From Martelella endophytica (GTDB lineage: Bacteria > Pseudomonadota > Alphaproteobacteria > Rhizobiales > Rhizobiaceae), in NCBI RefSeq assembly GCF_000960975.1, contig NZ_CP010803.1, forward strand, positions 719,501-783,500: a DNA stretch of 64,000 bases. Reading direction: 5' to 3'. The translations under genes and the position numbers were made by a program. A model generated the notes under the pieces. It was not told the DNA's origin and searched no databases. It saw only the letters and a list, made by a program, of their open reading frames with translations. The number at the start of each line of letters is the position of its first letter. The stretch's first letter is position 1. Below are positions 1 through 8,008 of the stretch, one piece after another.

Positions 1-346
1 GCACGGCCATCAGCCGCGAAAGATTGGCGCTGTCGACCCGCAGCCACAGGATTTCCCAGGGATCTTCCCGCACCGGCCGGTGGGCGTGGGGTTCGCGGAC
101 CGGCAGCCATGCCATCTCGCCCGCCCGCACGGCATGTGCCCTGCCCCTGACGGTCACCACGCCTTCGCCCCTGATGCAGAACAGGAACTCATGGCCCGGC
201 ACATCCTGACGCTCGATCCGGTGATCGGGGCCGGTCTGGATATGCCCGGCGCGCAGCACCTGATAGGCGAAGAGCCCCAGCCATCCCTCATGAACCGGGA
301 AGTAGGAGCGTAGAATGCGGGTCTGGGGCACAGATGCGGGCGCCAT
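1..346 (-). CDS. AraC-type transcriptional regulator, N-terminal part (runs off window)
   Basis: An open frame reads from an ATG at 346 off the left edge of the window, so only about 115 residues are visible. They form a cupin-like sensor domain of the kind that precedes an AraC helix-turn-helix: near the start an HEGWLGLFAYQVLRAGH segment, then PGHEFLFCIRGEG, then RAGEMAWLPVREPHAHRP, the typical strand pattern with a histidine pair. A GGAG lies 12 bases before the ATG. An in-frame GTG at 388 would add 14 residues and cannot be excluded. It lies downstream of the kinase and deoC genes on the same strand and may regulate them, which is inference. The DNA-binding half is outside the window. Confidence 0.72.
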   Translation of the reverse strand, partial: MAPASVPQTRILRSYFPVHEGWLGLFAYQVLRAGHIQTGPDHRIERQDVPGHEFLFCIRGEGVVTVRGRAHAVRAGEMAWLPVREPHAHRPVREDPWEILWLRVDSANLSRLMAV

Positions 347-441
347 GACGCGGGCGGTCTCCGGTTTGTCTTTGAGAAGACTTATCACAGAGTTACCGCC
401 CGTCGGTAAGTTTCGAAACCCCGCGACGGAGGCAAATGCGC

Positions 442-464
442 CCGCCTGAAATCCGCTCAGGCGG
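442..464. terminator. Short stem-loop over the rbsK stop codon
   Basis: CCGCCTG at 442-448 and CAGGCGG at 458-464 form a perfect 7-bp stem with a 9-base loop, overlapping the stop codon of the ribokinase gene. There is no clear U-run behind it on the minus strand, so it is only a weak terminator or mRNA-end candidate between the kinase and the araC-like gene. Confidence 0.3.
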
Positions 465-1374
465 CCTGTTTCAGAAAAGCCTCGACCTCGTCGCGCGTAT
501 GATAGGACGGCACGGTTTCCCAGCGCGTGCAGCAGAGTGCGGCGACGGCTGCGGCAAAGCGGGCCGCCTCCTTCAGCGGCTTGCCTTCCGAAAGCCCGAC
601 GGCAAGGGCCGCATTGAAACTGTCGCCGGCGCCATTGCTGTCGACGTGATCGACCCTGAAGGCCGGGATGGTGAAGGTCCCCACAGACGTCGCGCCGAAC
701 ACGCCGTCCTCGCCGAGCGTCATCACCACGGCCCGGCAGCCGGTTTCCATCAGCCGCCGCGCAATCTCCCCATTCGGCGTCGGGTCATCCGGCGCAAGGC
801 CCAGCGCGACGCGGGCTTCCGTCTCGTTCGGCGTCAGAATGTCGACCATCGACAGGTCCTTGCCGACAAGGTTCTGCGCCGGCGCCGGGTTCAGGATGGT
901 CCGCGCACCTCCGGACGCCGCCGCCTTCAGGCCGTAAAGGGCGGTTTCAAGCGGAATTTCGAGCTGGGCAAGGGCGATATCGGCCGGCTTTGTCGCTTCA
1001 AGCGCGTGATCGACATCGGCGGGCGAGAACAATTCGTTGGCGCCCATGTCGACGACGATGACATTGCGCGCGGCATTGTCCTTGATGATGAGACCGGCGC
1101 CCGTCGGCTTTTCTTCCGTGACCCGGAGACCCGCCGTTCCGATGCCCTCCTCCTTCATCAGCGCCACGAATTCATGGCCGAAGACGTCATCGCCGATCAC
1201 CCCGGCAAATTCCACCGGGCAGCCGAGCCTTGCGGCCTGCACCGCCATATCCGAGCCTTTGCCGCCGAATGTCTGGCGGAAATCGCGGCCAAGCAGGGTT
1301 TCTCCCGCCAGCGGTATTCTGTCGGCGGTCATCACGAGCGCCTTTGCATAACTTCCCAATACAAGAACCGACAT
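457..1374 (-). CDS. rbsK: Ribokinase-family (PfkB) sugar kinase
   Basis: A 305-residue PfkB/ribokinase-fold kinase, the usual length of the family, which phosphorylates a pentose at O5 using ATP. The substrate-binding GGKG motif is at residues 37-40, a TPNE segment at 181-184, and the anion-hole/catalytic signature at 247-251 reads NGAGD with Asp251 as base. The residues before it are DSN instead of the usual DTT. The start at 1374 has a clear GGAGG nine bases upstream. It follows deoC by 82 bases on the same strand. With DeoC next to it, phosphorylation of ribose or 2-deoxyribose is the natural guess, but family alone cannot separate ribose, deoxyribose or nucleoside substrates. Confidence 0.85.
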   Translation of the reverse strand: MSVLVLGSYAKALVMTADRIPLAGETLLGRDFRQTFGGKGSDMAVQAARLGCPVEFAGVIGDDVFGHEFVALMKEEGIGTAGLRVTEEKPTGAGLIIKDNAARNVIVVDMGANELFSPADVDHALEATKPADIALAQLEIPLETALYGLKAAASGGARTILNPAPAQNLVGKDLSMVDILTPNETEARVALGLAPDDPTPNGEIARRLMETGCRAVVMTLGEDGVFGATSVGTFTIPAFRVDHVDSNGAGDSFNAALAVGLSEGKPLKEAARFAAAVAALCCTRWETVPSYHTRDEVEAFLKQAA

Positions 1375-1456
1375 GAACTTTCCTCCCTTCGTCCTTTCAT
1401 TCTCATCAGGGCGGGGGCCAGACGCCTTGCCCCCTGCCCCATCTCACGCAGGCGCG

Positions 1457-2158
1457 TCAGTAGTCGTTCGGATCGCCTGCGATGCCATCAACGATCGCCG
1501 GGCCGGAACTCGTGCCCACCAGCTCGGCACCGGCCTCAAACAGCGACTGCATCTTCTCGCGCGTGTTGACCTTGCCGGACACCTTGACGCGGCAGGGCGC
1601 CTTGATGTTGGCCGCCAGGATCTTCACATCCTCCTCCGTGGCGGCGCATCCGCCCTTGCCCCAGCCGCTCGACTGTTTCACCCAGTCGATACCGGCTTCA
1701 TAGGCAAGCTGTGCGACACGGGCCTTCATCGCATTGTCCGTGATATAGCCGAATTCCAGCATGGCCTTGATCTGCATGCCCTCTTCATGGGCAACGCGGG
1801 TCACCTCGTTCAATTCCTCTGCATAGGCGGCTTCGTCGCCACCGAGGATCAGGCCGGGGTTCGGCGGGAAATCGAACTGGTCGCAGCCTTCCTTGGCCAG
1901 CAGGCGCACGACGGCGAGCTTCATTTCCAACGTATCGTTGGCCATCGGGAAATTGACGGTCGAAGCCACTTTCACGCCCGTGCCGGCCAGCGCCTCCTTG
2001 GAGAGCTTCACCCAGCACGGCGCAATCATGGCGGCATCGAAGCCATATTCGGCACAGACCTTCACATGCGCGAGCAACCCTTCCCTGGTCAGGTCGGGAT
2101 TGACGTTGGTGTACTGGATCGCCTTTGCGACCTGCTCCCGGTTACTGAAATCGATCAT
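1457..2158 (-). CDS. deoC: Deoxyribose-phosphate aldolase
   Basis: A 233-residue DeoC, a class I aldolase that splits 2-deoxyribose-5-phosphate into glyceraldehyde-3-phosphate and acetaldehyde. The strand-5 to strand-7 lysines are visible: Lys131 in MQIKAMLEFG, the likely Schiff-base Lys161 in WVKQSSGWGKGG, and Lys192/196 in VKVSGK. Some loops differ from the enterobacterial enzyme (KQSSGW rather than KTSTGF), so this is a divergent member and may use another deoxy-sugar phosphate. The ATG at 2158 has AGGAG ten bases upstream. It is the first gene of a two-gene unit with the downstream kinase, in reverse of pathway order. Confidence 0.85.
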   Translation of the reverse strand: MIDFSNREQVAKAIQYTNVNPDLTREGLLAHVKVCAEYGFDAAMIAPCWVKLSKEALAGTGVKVASTVNFPMANDTLEMKLAVVRLLAKEGCDQFDFPPNPGLILGGDEAAYAEELNEVTRVAHEEGMQIKAMLEFGYITDNAMKARVAQLAYEAGIDWVKQSSGWGKGGCAATEEDVKILAANIKAPCRVKVSGKVNTREKMQSLFEAGAELVGTSSGPAIVDGIAGDPNDY

Positions 2159-2297
2159 CGTTCTTAACTCCTCAGGGTGACGATGACCGGATTTTAGCGG
2201 CCTTCCTGATGCGGCTGGATGGCGTGCTTTCTCAAAAACATGGACAAAGCTCTCATTCTTCCGAATTGCTCACGATTTCAAAAAACTATTATTTTAC

Positions 2298-2316
2298 AGA
2301 TAGAAAACGTTTCACC
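2298..2316. promoter_or_regulatory. AT-rich promoter region of deoC with a LacI-like half-palindrome
   Basis: The stretch 2240-2320 is much more AT-rich than its surroundings and lies between the upstream operon's terminator and deoC. Within it AAACGTTT forms an 8-bp palindrome centred on CG, as in LacI-family operators, but the flanks match the LacI consensus poorly. It is a plausible operator for the deoC-rbsK unit; no regulator can be assigned. Confidence 0.3.
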
Positions 2317-2324
2317 GCGACAGA

Positions 2325-2356
2325 CGAAAACAGGCCCGGCTCAAGAGCCGGACCTG
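2325..2356 (-). terminator. Intrinsic terminator of the deoxy-sugar operon
   Basis: Positions 2331-2342 and 2345-2356 form a 12-bp stem with a 2-base AA gap. The only imperfect pair becomes G-U in the minus-strand RNA. On that strand the stem is followed by a U-rich run (the complement of GACGAAAA). It sits just after the aldolase stop codon at 2390 and ends the operon that begins near 7680. Confidence 0.75.
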
Positions 2357-2389
2357 CATGCCAGTGGACTGCAGCGACGCGCGATCGCG

Positions 2390-3322
2390 TCACGCCGAAA
2401 GCTTCTGCACCGCCTCCGGTTCGGCCAGAACCCCGGCGGCAACGAGCATGTCGTGCAGGGTCCTGATGCTTTCCGGTGATGCGGGCGCAGCGGGCGGCAG
2501 GACGGCGGTCGCATCGGCAAAGCCGACCATTTTGATGCCTTCCTTGACGACGGAATAGAACGGCGCCTCGAGCGCGGTCATGTAGGAGGTGTGCACAAGC
2601 TTCTGCTGCCAGGCGACCGCTGCAGCGTGATCACCACGACGATAGGCTTCATAGAGCTCGACCGTCAGCTGCGGCGCGAAATTGGCCGAGGCCGGCACAA
2701 CACCATCGCCACCCATGATCAGCGTGCCATGCAGGTATTCGTCAAAACCGGCGAACACCAGGAAGTCCGGGCGTTGTGCCTTGATGACATGAATGGCGCG
2801 GCGGATGTGGCTCAGCGTATCGACCGTATCCTTGAGGCCGATGATGTTCTTGCAGTCGAGCGCGAGCTTCAGGACAAGCTCGGGGCTCAGATCCTGGCCG
2901 GTCACGACCGGGAAGTTGTAGATCATCAGCGGCAGGTCGACATTGTCGGCAATCTCACGGAAATAGCGGTAGAGATTGGCCTCGGAGAGGCGGGCGTAGA
3001 ACGGGTTGATGGCGACGACGGCATCGGCACCGTGTGCTGCGGCATGCTGGCCGAGCTTGATCGATTCCGTCGTGCTCGGCAGGCCGATACCGATCAGGAC
3101 CGGCACGCGACCGGCCACATGGGCGATGCAGAACTCGGCAATTTCGAGCCGCATCTCGATCGGCATGTGCTGGGATTCGCCGTTGCTGCCGAGAAAGAAG
3201 AGCCCGTGCACGCCGCCTTCGATCATATGGTCGATCAGGCTGGCCTGGCTTTCCCGGTCAAATGCGAGGTCCGGCGTGAAGAGGGTGGAAACGGGCGGGA
3301 TGACACCATGAAATCTGGGCAT
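2390..3322 (-). CDS. DHDPS/NAL-family class I aldolase, probable 2-keto-3-deoxy-sugar-acid aldolase
   Basis: A 310-residue member of the dihydrodipicolinate synthase / N-acetylneuraminate lyase family. It shows the pyruvate-binding GSNGES at 45-50, the catalytic Tyr135 in MIYNFP, and the Schiff-base Lys164 in IIGLKDT. In this family the substrate is read mainly from context: upstream genes make a 2-keto-3-deoxy-aldonate, so cleavage to pyruvate and a short aldehyde (L-lactaldehyde if the sugar is L-fucose) is the likely reaction. It is not the housekeeping DapA, since it is the last gene of a sugar operon. The start at 3322 has only a weak GGA ahead of it. Confidence 0.82.
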   Translation of the reverse strand: MPRFHGVIPPVSTLFTPDLAFDRESQASLIDHMIEGGVHGLFFLGSNGESQHMPIEMRLEIAEFCIAHVAGRVPVLIGIGLPSTTESIKLGQHAAAHGADAVVAINPFYARLSEANLYRYFREIADNVDLPLMIYNFPVVTGQDLSPELVLKLALDCKNIIGLKDTVDTLSHIRRAIHVIKAQRPDFLVFAGFDEYLHGTLIMGGDGVVPASANFAPQLTVELYEAYRRGDHAAAVAWQQKLVHTSYMTALEAPFYSVVKEGIKMVGFADATAVLPPAAPASPESIRTLHDMLVAAGVLAEPEAVQKLSA

Positions 3323-3399
3323 TGGAAATCCATTCGGATCGGACCGGTCGCGGCTTGATGTGAAGGGTTGGCCGGGACCGGTCGGTTGGGTTCGGTGTT

Positions 3400-4548
3400 T
3401 CAGAGCAGCGAGCGGTAGAGCGCCTTGACGTCTTCGATCTTCGCTTCGCGCGGATTGCCGCCGGTGCAGACGTCGGCCATGGCGGCTTCTGCGAGCGCAT
3501 CGACATCTTCCGCCTTCACGCCGACATCGGAGAGCTTGGTCGGGATGTCGACATCGATGGAGAGCTGGCGAACCGCATTGACGGCCGCCTTGCGAACCTC
3601 TTCGAGGCTCATTTCGCCAGCGCCCTCGACCTTCATGGCAATGGCGATGTCGCGGAACTTCTCACCGGTGTAATCGGCGTTGTAAGCCATGATCGTTGGC
3701 AGCAGGATCGCGTTGGCAACGCCGTGCGGCGTGTCGTAGAAGGCGCCGAGCGGATGGGCCATGCCATGCACGAGGCCGAGACCGACGTTGGAAAAGCCCA
3801 TGCCCGCCACATACTGGCCGAGCGCCATCTCTTCCACGCCCTTGTCATCGCCGGCGCAGGAGGCCCTCAGCGAGCGGGCGATGATCTCGATCGCCTTCAG
3901 ATGCAGCGCATCCGTCAGTTCCCAGGCAGCCTTGGTGATATAACCCTCGATGGCATGGGTGAGCGCGTCGATGCCGGTTGCGGCCTTCAGCGATTTCGGC
4001 ATGGACTTCATCAGGTCACTGTCGATGATCGCGACCTTGGGAATGTCGTGGGGATCGACGCAGACGAATTTCCTCCGCTTTTCCTCATCGGTGATCACAT
4101 AGTTGATCGTGACTTCGGCCGCCGTGCCGGCGGTTGTGGCGAGGGCGATGATCGGCACGGTCGGATTCTTTGTCGGAGCCACCCCTTCGAGCGAACGGAT
4201 GTCGGCATATTCGGGGTTGGCAATGACGATGCCGATCGCCTTGCAGGTATCCTGCGGCGAGCCGCCGCCGACGGCGATCAGATAGTCAGCCCCTGCCGCC
4301 TTGAACGCCTCGATGCCGGCCTTGACCGCACCGATGGTGGGGTTGGGCATCACCTTGTCGAAAAGAGCGTAGGCAAGCCCCGCCTCATCCAGCATCGCGG
4401 TCACCTTGCCGACGACACCGGCAGCAACCAGCGGACCATCGGTGACGATGAGCGCTTTCTTGAAGCCGCGGCGTTCGACCTCACCGACCAGCTCGAATCG
4501 CGCCCCCGCCCCGAAATAGGCGGTCTCGTTCAAAATCATGCGGTTCAT
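3400..4548 (-). CDS. fucO: Iron-containing alcohol dehydrogenase, FucO-like lactaldehyde reductase
   Basis: A 382-residue group III iron-dependent alcohol dehydrogenase, almost the same length as E. coli FucO. The NAD-binding GGGSPQD is at 94-100. The metal ligands are Asp194 and His198 in GIDALTHAIEG and two histidines in the later MAHPLGAFYDTPHG segment. FucO reduces L-lactaldehyde to 1,2-propanediol with NADH. Its place between the aldolase and the lactonase fits reduction of the aldehyde released by the aldolase, although the reverse (oxidation) is possible in this family. The ATG at 4548 has GGAAGGA seven bases upstream. Confidence 0.8.
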   Translation of the reverse strand: MNRMILNETAYFGAGARFELVGEVERRGFKKALIVTDGPLVAAGVVGKVTAMLDEAGLAYALFDKVMPNPTIGAVKAGIEAFKAAGADYLIAVGGGSPQDTCKAIGIVIANPEYADIRSLEGVAPTKNPTVPIIALATTAGTAAEVTINYVITDEEKRRKFVCVDPHDIPKVAIIDSDLMKSMPKSLKAATGIDALTHAIEGYITKAAWELTDALHLKAIEIIARSLRASCAGDDKGVEEMALGQYVAGMGFSNVGLGLVHGMAHPLGAFYDTPHGVANAILLPTIMAYNADYTGEKFRDIAIAMKVEGAGEMSLEEVRKAAVNAVRQLSIDVDIPTKLSDVGVKAEDVDALAEAAMADVCTGGNPREAKIEDVKALYRSLL

Positions 4549-4569
4549 GACATTTCCTTCCCTGTGGCG

Positions 4570-5439
4570 TCAGTCGTCGAGCCGATAGGCCCTGGCGGCG
4601 TTTTCGCCGAAAAACCTTGCCTGCCACGCCGTGCCTCGCCGGGCGGTGGCCGAGATCAGAAAATCGATCCAGGGGCGTGATGCCGTCCCCAGCCGGTTGA
4701 CCGGGAAATTCGAGGCGAACATCACCCGGTCGTCACCAAATCTATCCAGAAGCGCATCGATCGCGCCTTGCGTTATCTCAGGTGATGCGTTTTCCGGCAG
4801 CGTCATGCCGGAAATTTTGCAGAAAACGTTGCGGCAGGCGGCAAGGCGCTCGATGCCGGCCCACCATTCGTCAAGCCCGGCGAGGCCATCGCGCAGGAAG
4901 CCCTCGCCCGGATTGCCGGCGTGATCGAGCACGATCACCGTCTCCGGCGCGGCCTCGGCAGCGCGCGCCAGATCTCCAAGCTCTCCCGGCCGCATGCAGG
5001 CATCGAAGGCAAGTCGATGCCTGCCAAGGGCCTGGAGATTGGCGATGAACGCAGGCTCCAGGCAGAGGCCGGCCGGCGACGACGGCATGTGCAGGACCTG
5101 CCGTATGCCCGCAAGGCCAGGCTCCGAAAGCCAGGGCACAAGCTGCGCCGTGATATCGCCCTCGGAGAGACTTGCAGCGATCACAGCAGCCCGGACCGGG
5201 CTCGCCTCATCGGCCACCATGGAGAACACCGCCCGGTTTTCCTCTGCCCGATCCTGTGGTGCGGCGTCGATTTCGACATAGACGGCGCCGGCAAGCCGGA
5301 AGGCGTCGCCTGCTCCCGCATCCTCACGCCATTCGGCGAGGCCGAAACTTCGGTTCAACACCGGCACTTCGGCCACCCATGGCGGCACGATCGTTGCCGG
5401 CGACCAGAGGTGAACATGGGAATCGATGATATCCAGCAT
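4570..5439 (-). CDS. Amidohydrolase-superfamily lactonase (COG3618, L-fuconolactonase type)
   Basis: A 289-residue TIM-barrel hydrolase of the Amidohydro_2 family. His8 and His10 form the HxH motif in IDSHVHLW, and His173 lies in LDHAGNPGEG. COG3618 members hydrolyse sugar-acid lactones, including L-fucono-1,5-lactone and L-galactono-lactone. Here it sits between the aldose dehydrogenase, which would make the lactone, and the dehydratase, which needs the open acid. One oddity: the usual strand-8 aspartate (GSDWP) is Asn244 in FASNFPV. The neighbouring genes are 12-22 bases away, so it is cotranscribed. Confidence 0.75.
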   Translation of the reverse strand: MLDIIDSHVHLWSPATIVPPWVAEVPVLNRSFGLAEWREDAGAGDAFRLAGAVYVEIDAAPQDRAEENRAVFSMVADEASPVRAAVIAASLSEGDITAQLVPWLSEPGLAGIRQVLHMPSSPAGLCLEPAFIANLQALGRHRLAFDACMRPGELGDLARAAEAAPETVIVLDHAGNPGEGFLRDGLAGLDEWWAGIERLAACRNVFCKISGMTLPENASPEITQGAIDALLDRFGDDRVMFASNFPVNRLGTASRPWIDFLISATARRGTAWQARFFGENAARAYRLDD

Positions 5440-5451
5440 GACGGCACCCGA

Positions 5452-6429
5452 TCACTTGCCGGCCTTGCCGCCGCTTCCCGGCAGAACATCCCAGCCCGCG
5501 CCGATGACCGGCTCCAGCACGGCCTCGACATCCTCCAGAAGATCCGGATCGATGACCTCGCCCGCCCAGCTGATATTGCGCATGACGTTCTCTGCACGCG
5601 CCGTGCCGATGACCGTGGTGGCAATATCGAATTCCCGGGCCGTGGAGAGCGCGAACTTGATGGCCAGCTCGGAGATATCGCTACCCCGTGCCTTGCAGAG
5701 GCGGGCGGCGGCGTTGGCGAGCTCGATCACCTTCTCATTGCCGGGATGCCAGTCCGGCGCGCCACGCTGCGTCAGCAGCCCCATACCGAGCGGCGAGGCA
5801 TTCAGCACGCCGATCCCCGCCTCGGACAGCCGCTTGGCAACCGGGCCGAGGCGACGATCCTGCAGCGTGTAGGTGCAATAGGCCATGACGGTATCGACCT
5901 GCTGTTCCTTCGCCACGCTTTCCAGCACATCCAGCAGATAGCCGGTGATGCCGATATTGCGGACAACGCCTTCTTCCTTGAGCTTGCGCAGCGTCGGCAG
6001 CGCTTCGTGAACGAGCTGCTGGCGGTCGCCATATTCGATGTCGTGGCACTGGATCACATCGATGTAGTCGGTCCCGAGCCGCTTCAGGCTGGCCTCGATC
6101 GAGCGGCGGGTGGCATCGGCGGAAAAGTCCCACTCCGCATCGCCATAACGGCCGATCTTGGTGGCGATGTGAAAGGTGTTGCGGTCCATTGCCTTCAGCG
6201 CCGCCCCGAGCGCCGTTTCCGCCGTCGTCATGCCGTAATAGGGCGCGACGTCGAAATAGTTGATGCCGTTTTCAAGCGCCACGGCAACCGCCTTGTTGGC
6301 TTCGTCCTGCGAGACATCGAAATAGATGCTGCCGAGCGAGGCCGCACCGAAGGCGATCTCCGGCACATCGATGCCGGTCCGTCCAAGCGGATGATATTTC
6401 AGGCTAAAGTTCCTCCCATGAAACGACAT
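5452..6429 (-). CDS. Aldo/keto reductase, L-fucose/L-galactose 1-dehydrogenase type
   Basis: A 325-residue AKR with the full catalytic tetrad: Asp60, Tyr65, Lys91 and His129. Several stretches (FGAASLGS, CHDIEYG, ASPLGMGLLT, WHP) recall plant L-galactose dehydrogenase and bacterial L-fucose dehydrogenase (D-threo-aldose 1-dehydrogenase), which oxidise C1 of the aldose to a lactone with NAD(P). The frame is open further upstream to 6615, but the start at 6429 is chosen because GGGAGGA precedes it by five bases and the protein then begins just before the first strand. It is the second gene of the minus-strand operon. L-fucose and L-galactose cannot be told apart from sequence. Confidence 0.8.
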   Translation of the reverse strand: MSFHGRNFSLKYHPLGRTGIDVPEIAFGAASLGSIYFDVSQDEANKAVAVALENGINYFDVAPYYGMTTAETALGAALKAMDRNTFHIATKIGRYGDAEWDFSADATRRSIEASLKRLGTDYIDVIQCHDIEYGDRQQLVHEALPTLRKLKEEGVVRNIGITGYLLDVLESVAKEQQVDTVMAYCTYTLQDRRLGPVAKRLSEAGIGVLNASPLGMGLLTQRGAPDWHPGNEKVIELANAAARLCKARGSDISELAIKFALSTAREFDIATTVIGTARAENVMRNISWAGEVIDPDLLEDVEAVLEPVIGAGWDVLPGSGGKAGK

Positions 6430-6532
6430 GGTATTCCTCCCGTTCTGGCAGCTCCGGGTGACGGCCTCCGCCCTGCTCCTGCGCTGCGATACTGATGTTC
6501 GAGCAGGCCGGCGACGCCGCCCCGCCTGTGGT

Positions 6533-7678
6533 TCAAACTTTCGTCTTTGCCCCCGTGCCGAGCCCCGCTCTCGCGGTGCGGACATGCGGCCCTGCCTTGT
6601 CGGCCCACACGCCATTCAGCTGGCGCCGCGAGATCGCGACCTCGTCCACCTCGAAGCCGAAGCCCGGCTTGTCGCCCAGAATGATGCCGCCATCGGCGAT
6701 CTGCTGATCGACGGAAATGCCGAAGGGCGGCGCGATGTTCTGGATTTCGCAGGCAATATGATTGGGAACGGCGGCCGCCGCGTGAGCCACCGGGTTGGCA
6801 TTGTAGCCGACCGGGCTCACCGGCAGGTCATGCGCATGCGCCCAGTTGGCCACCCGCAGGAAATGCGTGATCCCCCAGCAGCTACCGGCCTGGACGATAT
6901 CGACGGCGTTCTTGTCGAAGAACGGGCGATACTGCTCGAGACCCGTCAGGTTCTCACCCGTGGCGATCGCGGCGCGACAGGCGCCGGTCAGGACCGCATG
7001 GCCATCGGCATCCCAGCGACGCATCGGCTCCTCGATCCAGGTGAGGTCGATCTGATCCTCGATCGCGCGCATGTAGCGGACCGCCTCCTTGCGCGACCAG
7101 CTCTCGTTGACATCAAGCATCATTGAGGGCCGGGGCGCATTGACGGAAAGCACATCACGGACGGCCTTCAGACGGATGATGTCGCTCGATGGGTCGCTTC
7201 CGCCCTTGATCTTGGCCGACGAGAAGCCGCGCTCGGCCCACTGGCCGTAATAGGCGACCAGCGCCTGATCATCGAGCGCATAGTCGAGGCCCGAGGCATA
7301 GCCGGGCACGAACCGGTCGCGCGCGCCGAGAAGCCGCCACAACGGTTCGCCTGCGAGCTTTGCCTTGAGATCCCAGAGCGCCATGTCGGCGACGCCGATG
7401 GCGCCGAAGACCGAACCGCAATGACCGGTCTTGAAAACATAGCCCTGCATGCGGTCATAGAGCGCGGTCACCGCCCGCGGGTCCTCGCCTTCCAGCGCCG
7501 GAAACACCCGCTCGATATCGCTGTGTCCGCCAAGGCCAATGCCGGAGACGCCCTCATCCGTCTCGATGATCAGGACGGGAACATCCGTCACACCGTTTTC
7601 GATGATGCCATTGATATCGCCGACAGGGCGGCCCCAGTCGCAAACCGTCGTCAGGCTCCGGTAACCGGTGATCTTCAT
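6533..7678 (-). CDS. Enolase-superfamily sugar-acid dehydratase/cycloisomerase with altered catalytic dyad
   Basis: A 381-residue mandelate-racemase/muconate-lactonising-enzyme-like protein. The second-strand KxK is Lys156/Lys158 (AKIKGG) and the magnesium ligands are Asp189, Glu216 and Glu242. By position in the pathway it should dehydrate the aldonate (L-fuconate type) to a 2-keto-3-deoxy acid. However, the strand-6/7 His-Asp dyad of the mandelate racemase group is missing: the expected Asp is Gly265 (IVQAGSCWGIT) and the expected His is Val290 (VSPVGYN). Of several in-frame starts, 7678 has AGG six bases upstream; 7681 and 7714 are alternatives. First gene of the operon. The reaction is inferred. 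Confidence 0.72.
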   Translation of the reverse strand: MKITGYRSLTTVCDWGRPVGDINGIIENGVTDVPVLIIETDEGVSGIGLGGHSDIERVFPALEGEDPRAVTALYDRMQGYVFKTGHCGSVFGAIGVADMALWDLKAKLAGEPLWRLLGARDRFVPGYASGLDYALDDQALVAYYGQWAERGFSSAKIKGGSDPSSDIIRLKAVRDVLSVNAPRPSMMLDVNESWSRKEAVRYMRAIEDQIDLTWIEEPMRRWDADGHAVLTGACRAAIATGENLTGLEQYRPFFDKNAVDIVQAGSCWGITHFLRVANWAHAHDLPVSPVGYNANPVAHAAAAVPNHIACEIQNIAPPFGISVDQQIADGGIILGDKPGFGFEVDEVAISRRQLNGVWADKAGPHVRTARAGLGTGAKTKV

Positions 7679-7727
7679 CATAGTCCTCATGTCGAACGAG
7701 CCGAGGCCCGTCATGCACTGGTTATAA

Positions 7728-7743
7728 TATGTAATACGTAATA
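7728..7743. promoter_or_regulatory. GntR operator in front of the catabolic operon
   Basis: A 16-base site whose reverse complement, TATTACGTATTACATA, is found again exactly at 9027-9042 in front of the divergently oriented MFS gene. It holds two GTATTAC/TATTAC units; GTNNNAC is the core of FadR-subfamily GntR operators. It lies about 50 bases upstream of the dehydratase start. The remaining roughly 260 bases up to the regulator at 8009 show no gene or other clear element. Confidence 0.65.
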
Positions 7744-8008
7744 CAAATTTGAGGATCTTGCCAGCTCTTTCTCGCCCTCATTCGATTTTTCCGGCTGAGT
7801 AACCGATCCACCGCCGAATTGAGCGACGGCGAAGCCGCCACATAAGCCAGGTCTTCGGCGAACAGATTGTATCGAAAGCGAAAAGATGGCAGAACGTTTG
7901 CACTTCAAACCAGCGGCGCATGTTGCTGAGGCTGAGGCAATGACGGTTGCCGCGCTCGACCATGATGCGCAGTCCGCGGCGCATGCGTTTGACTGAAGGA
8001 GGATCCGG

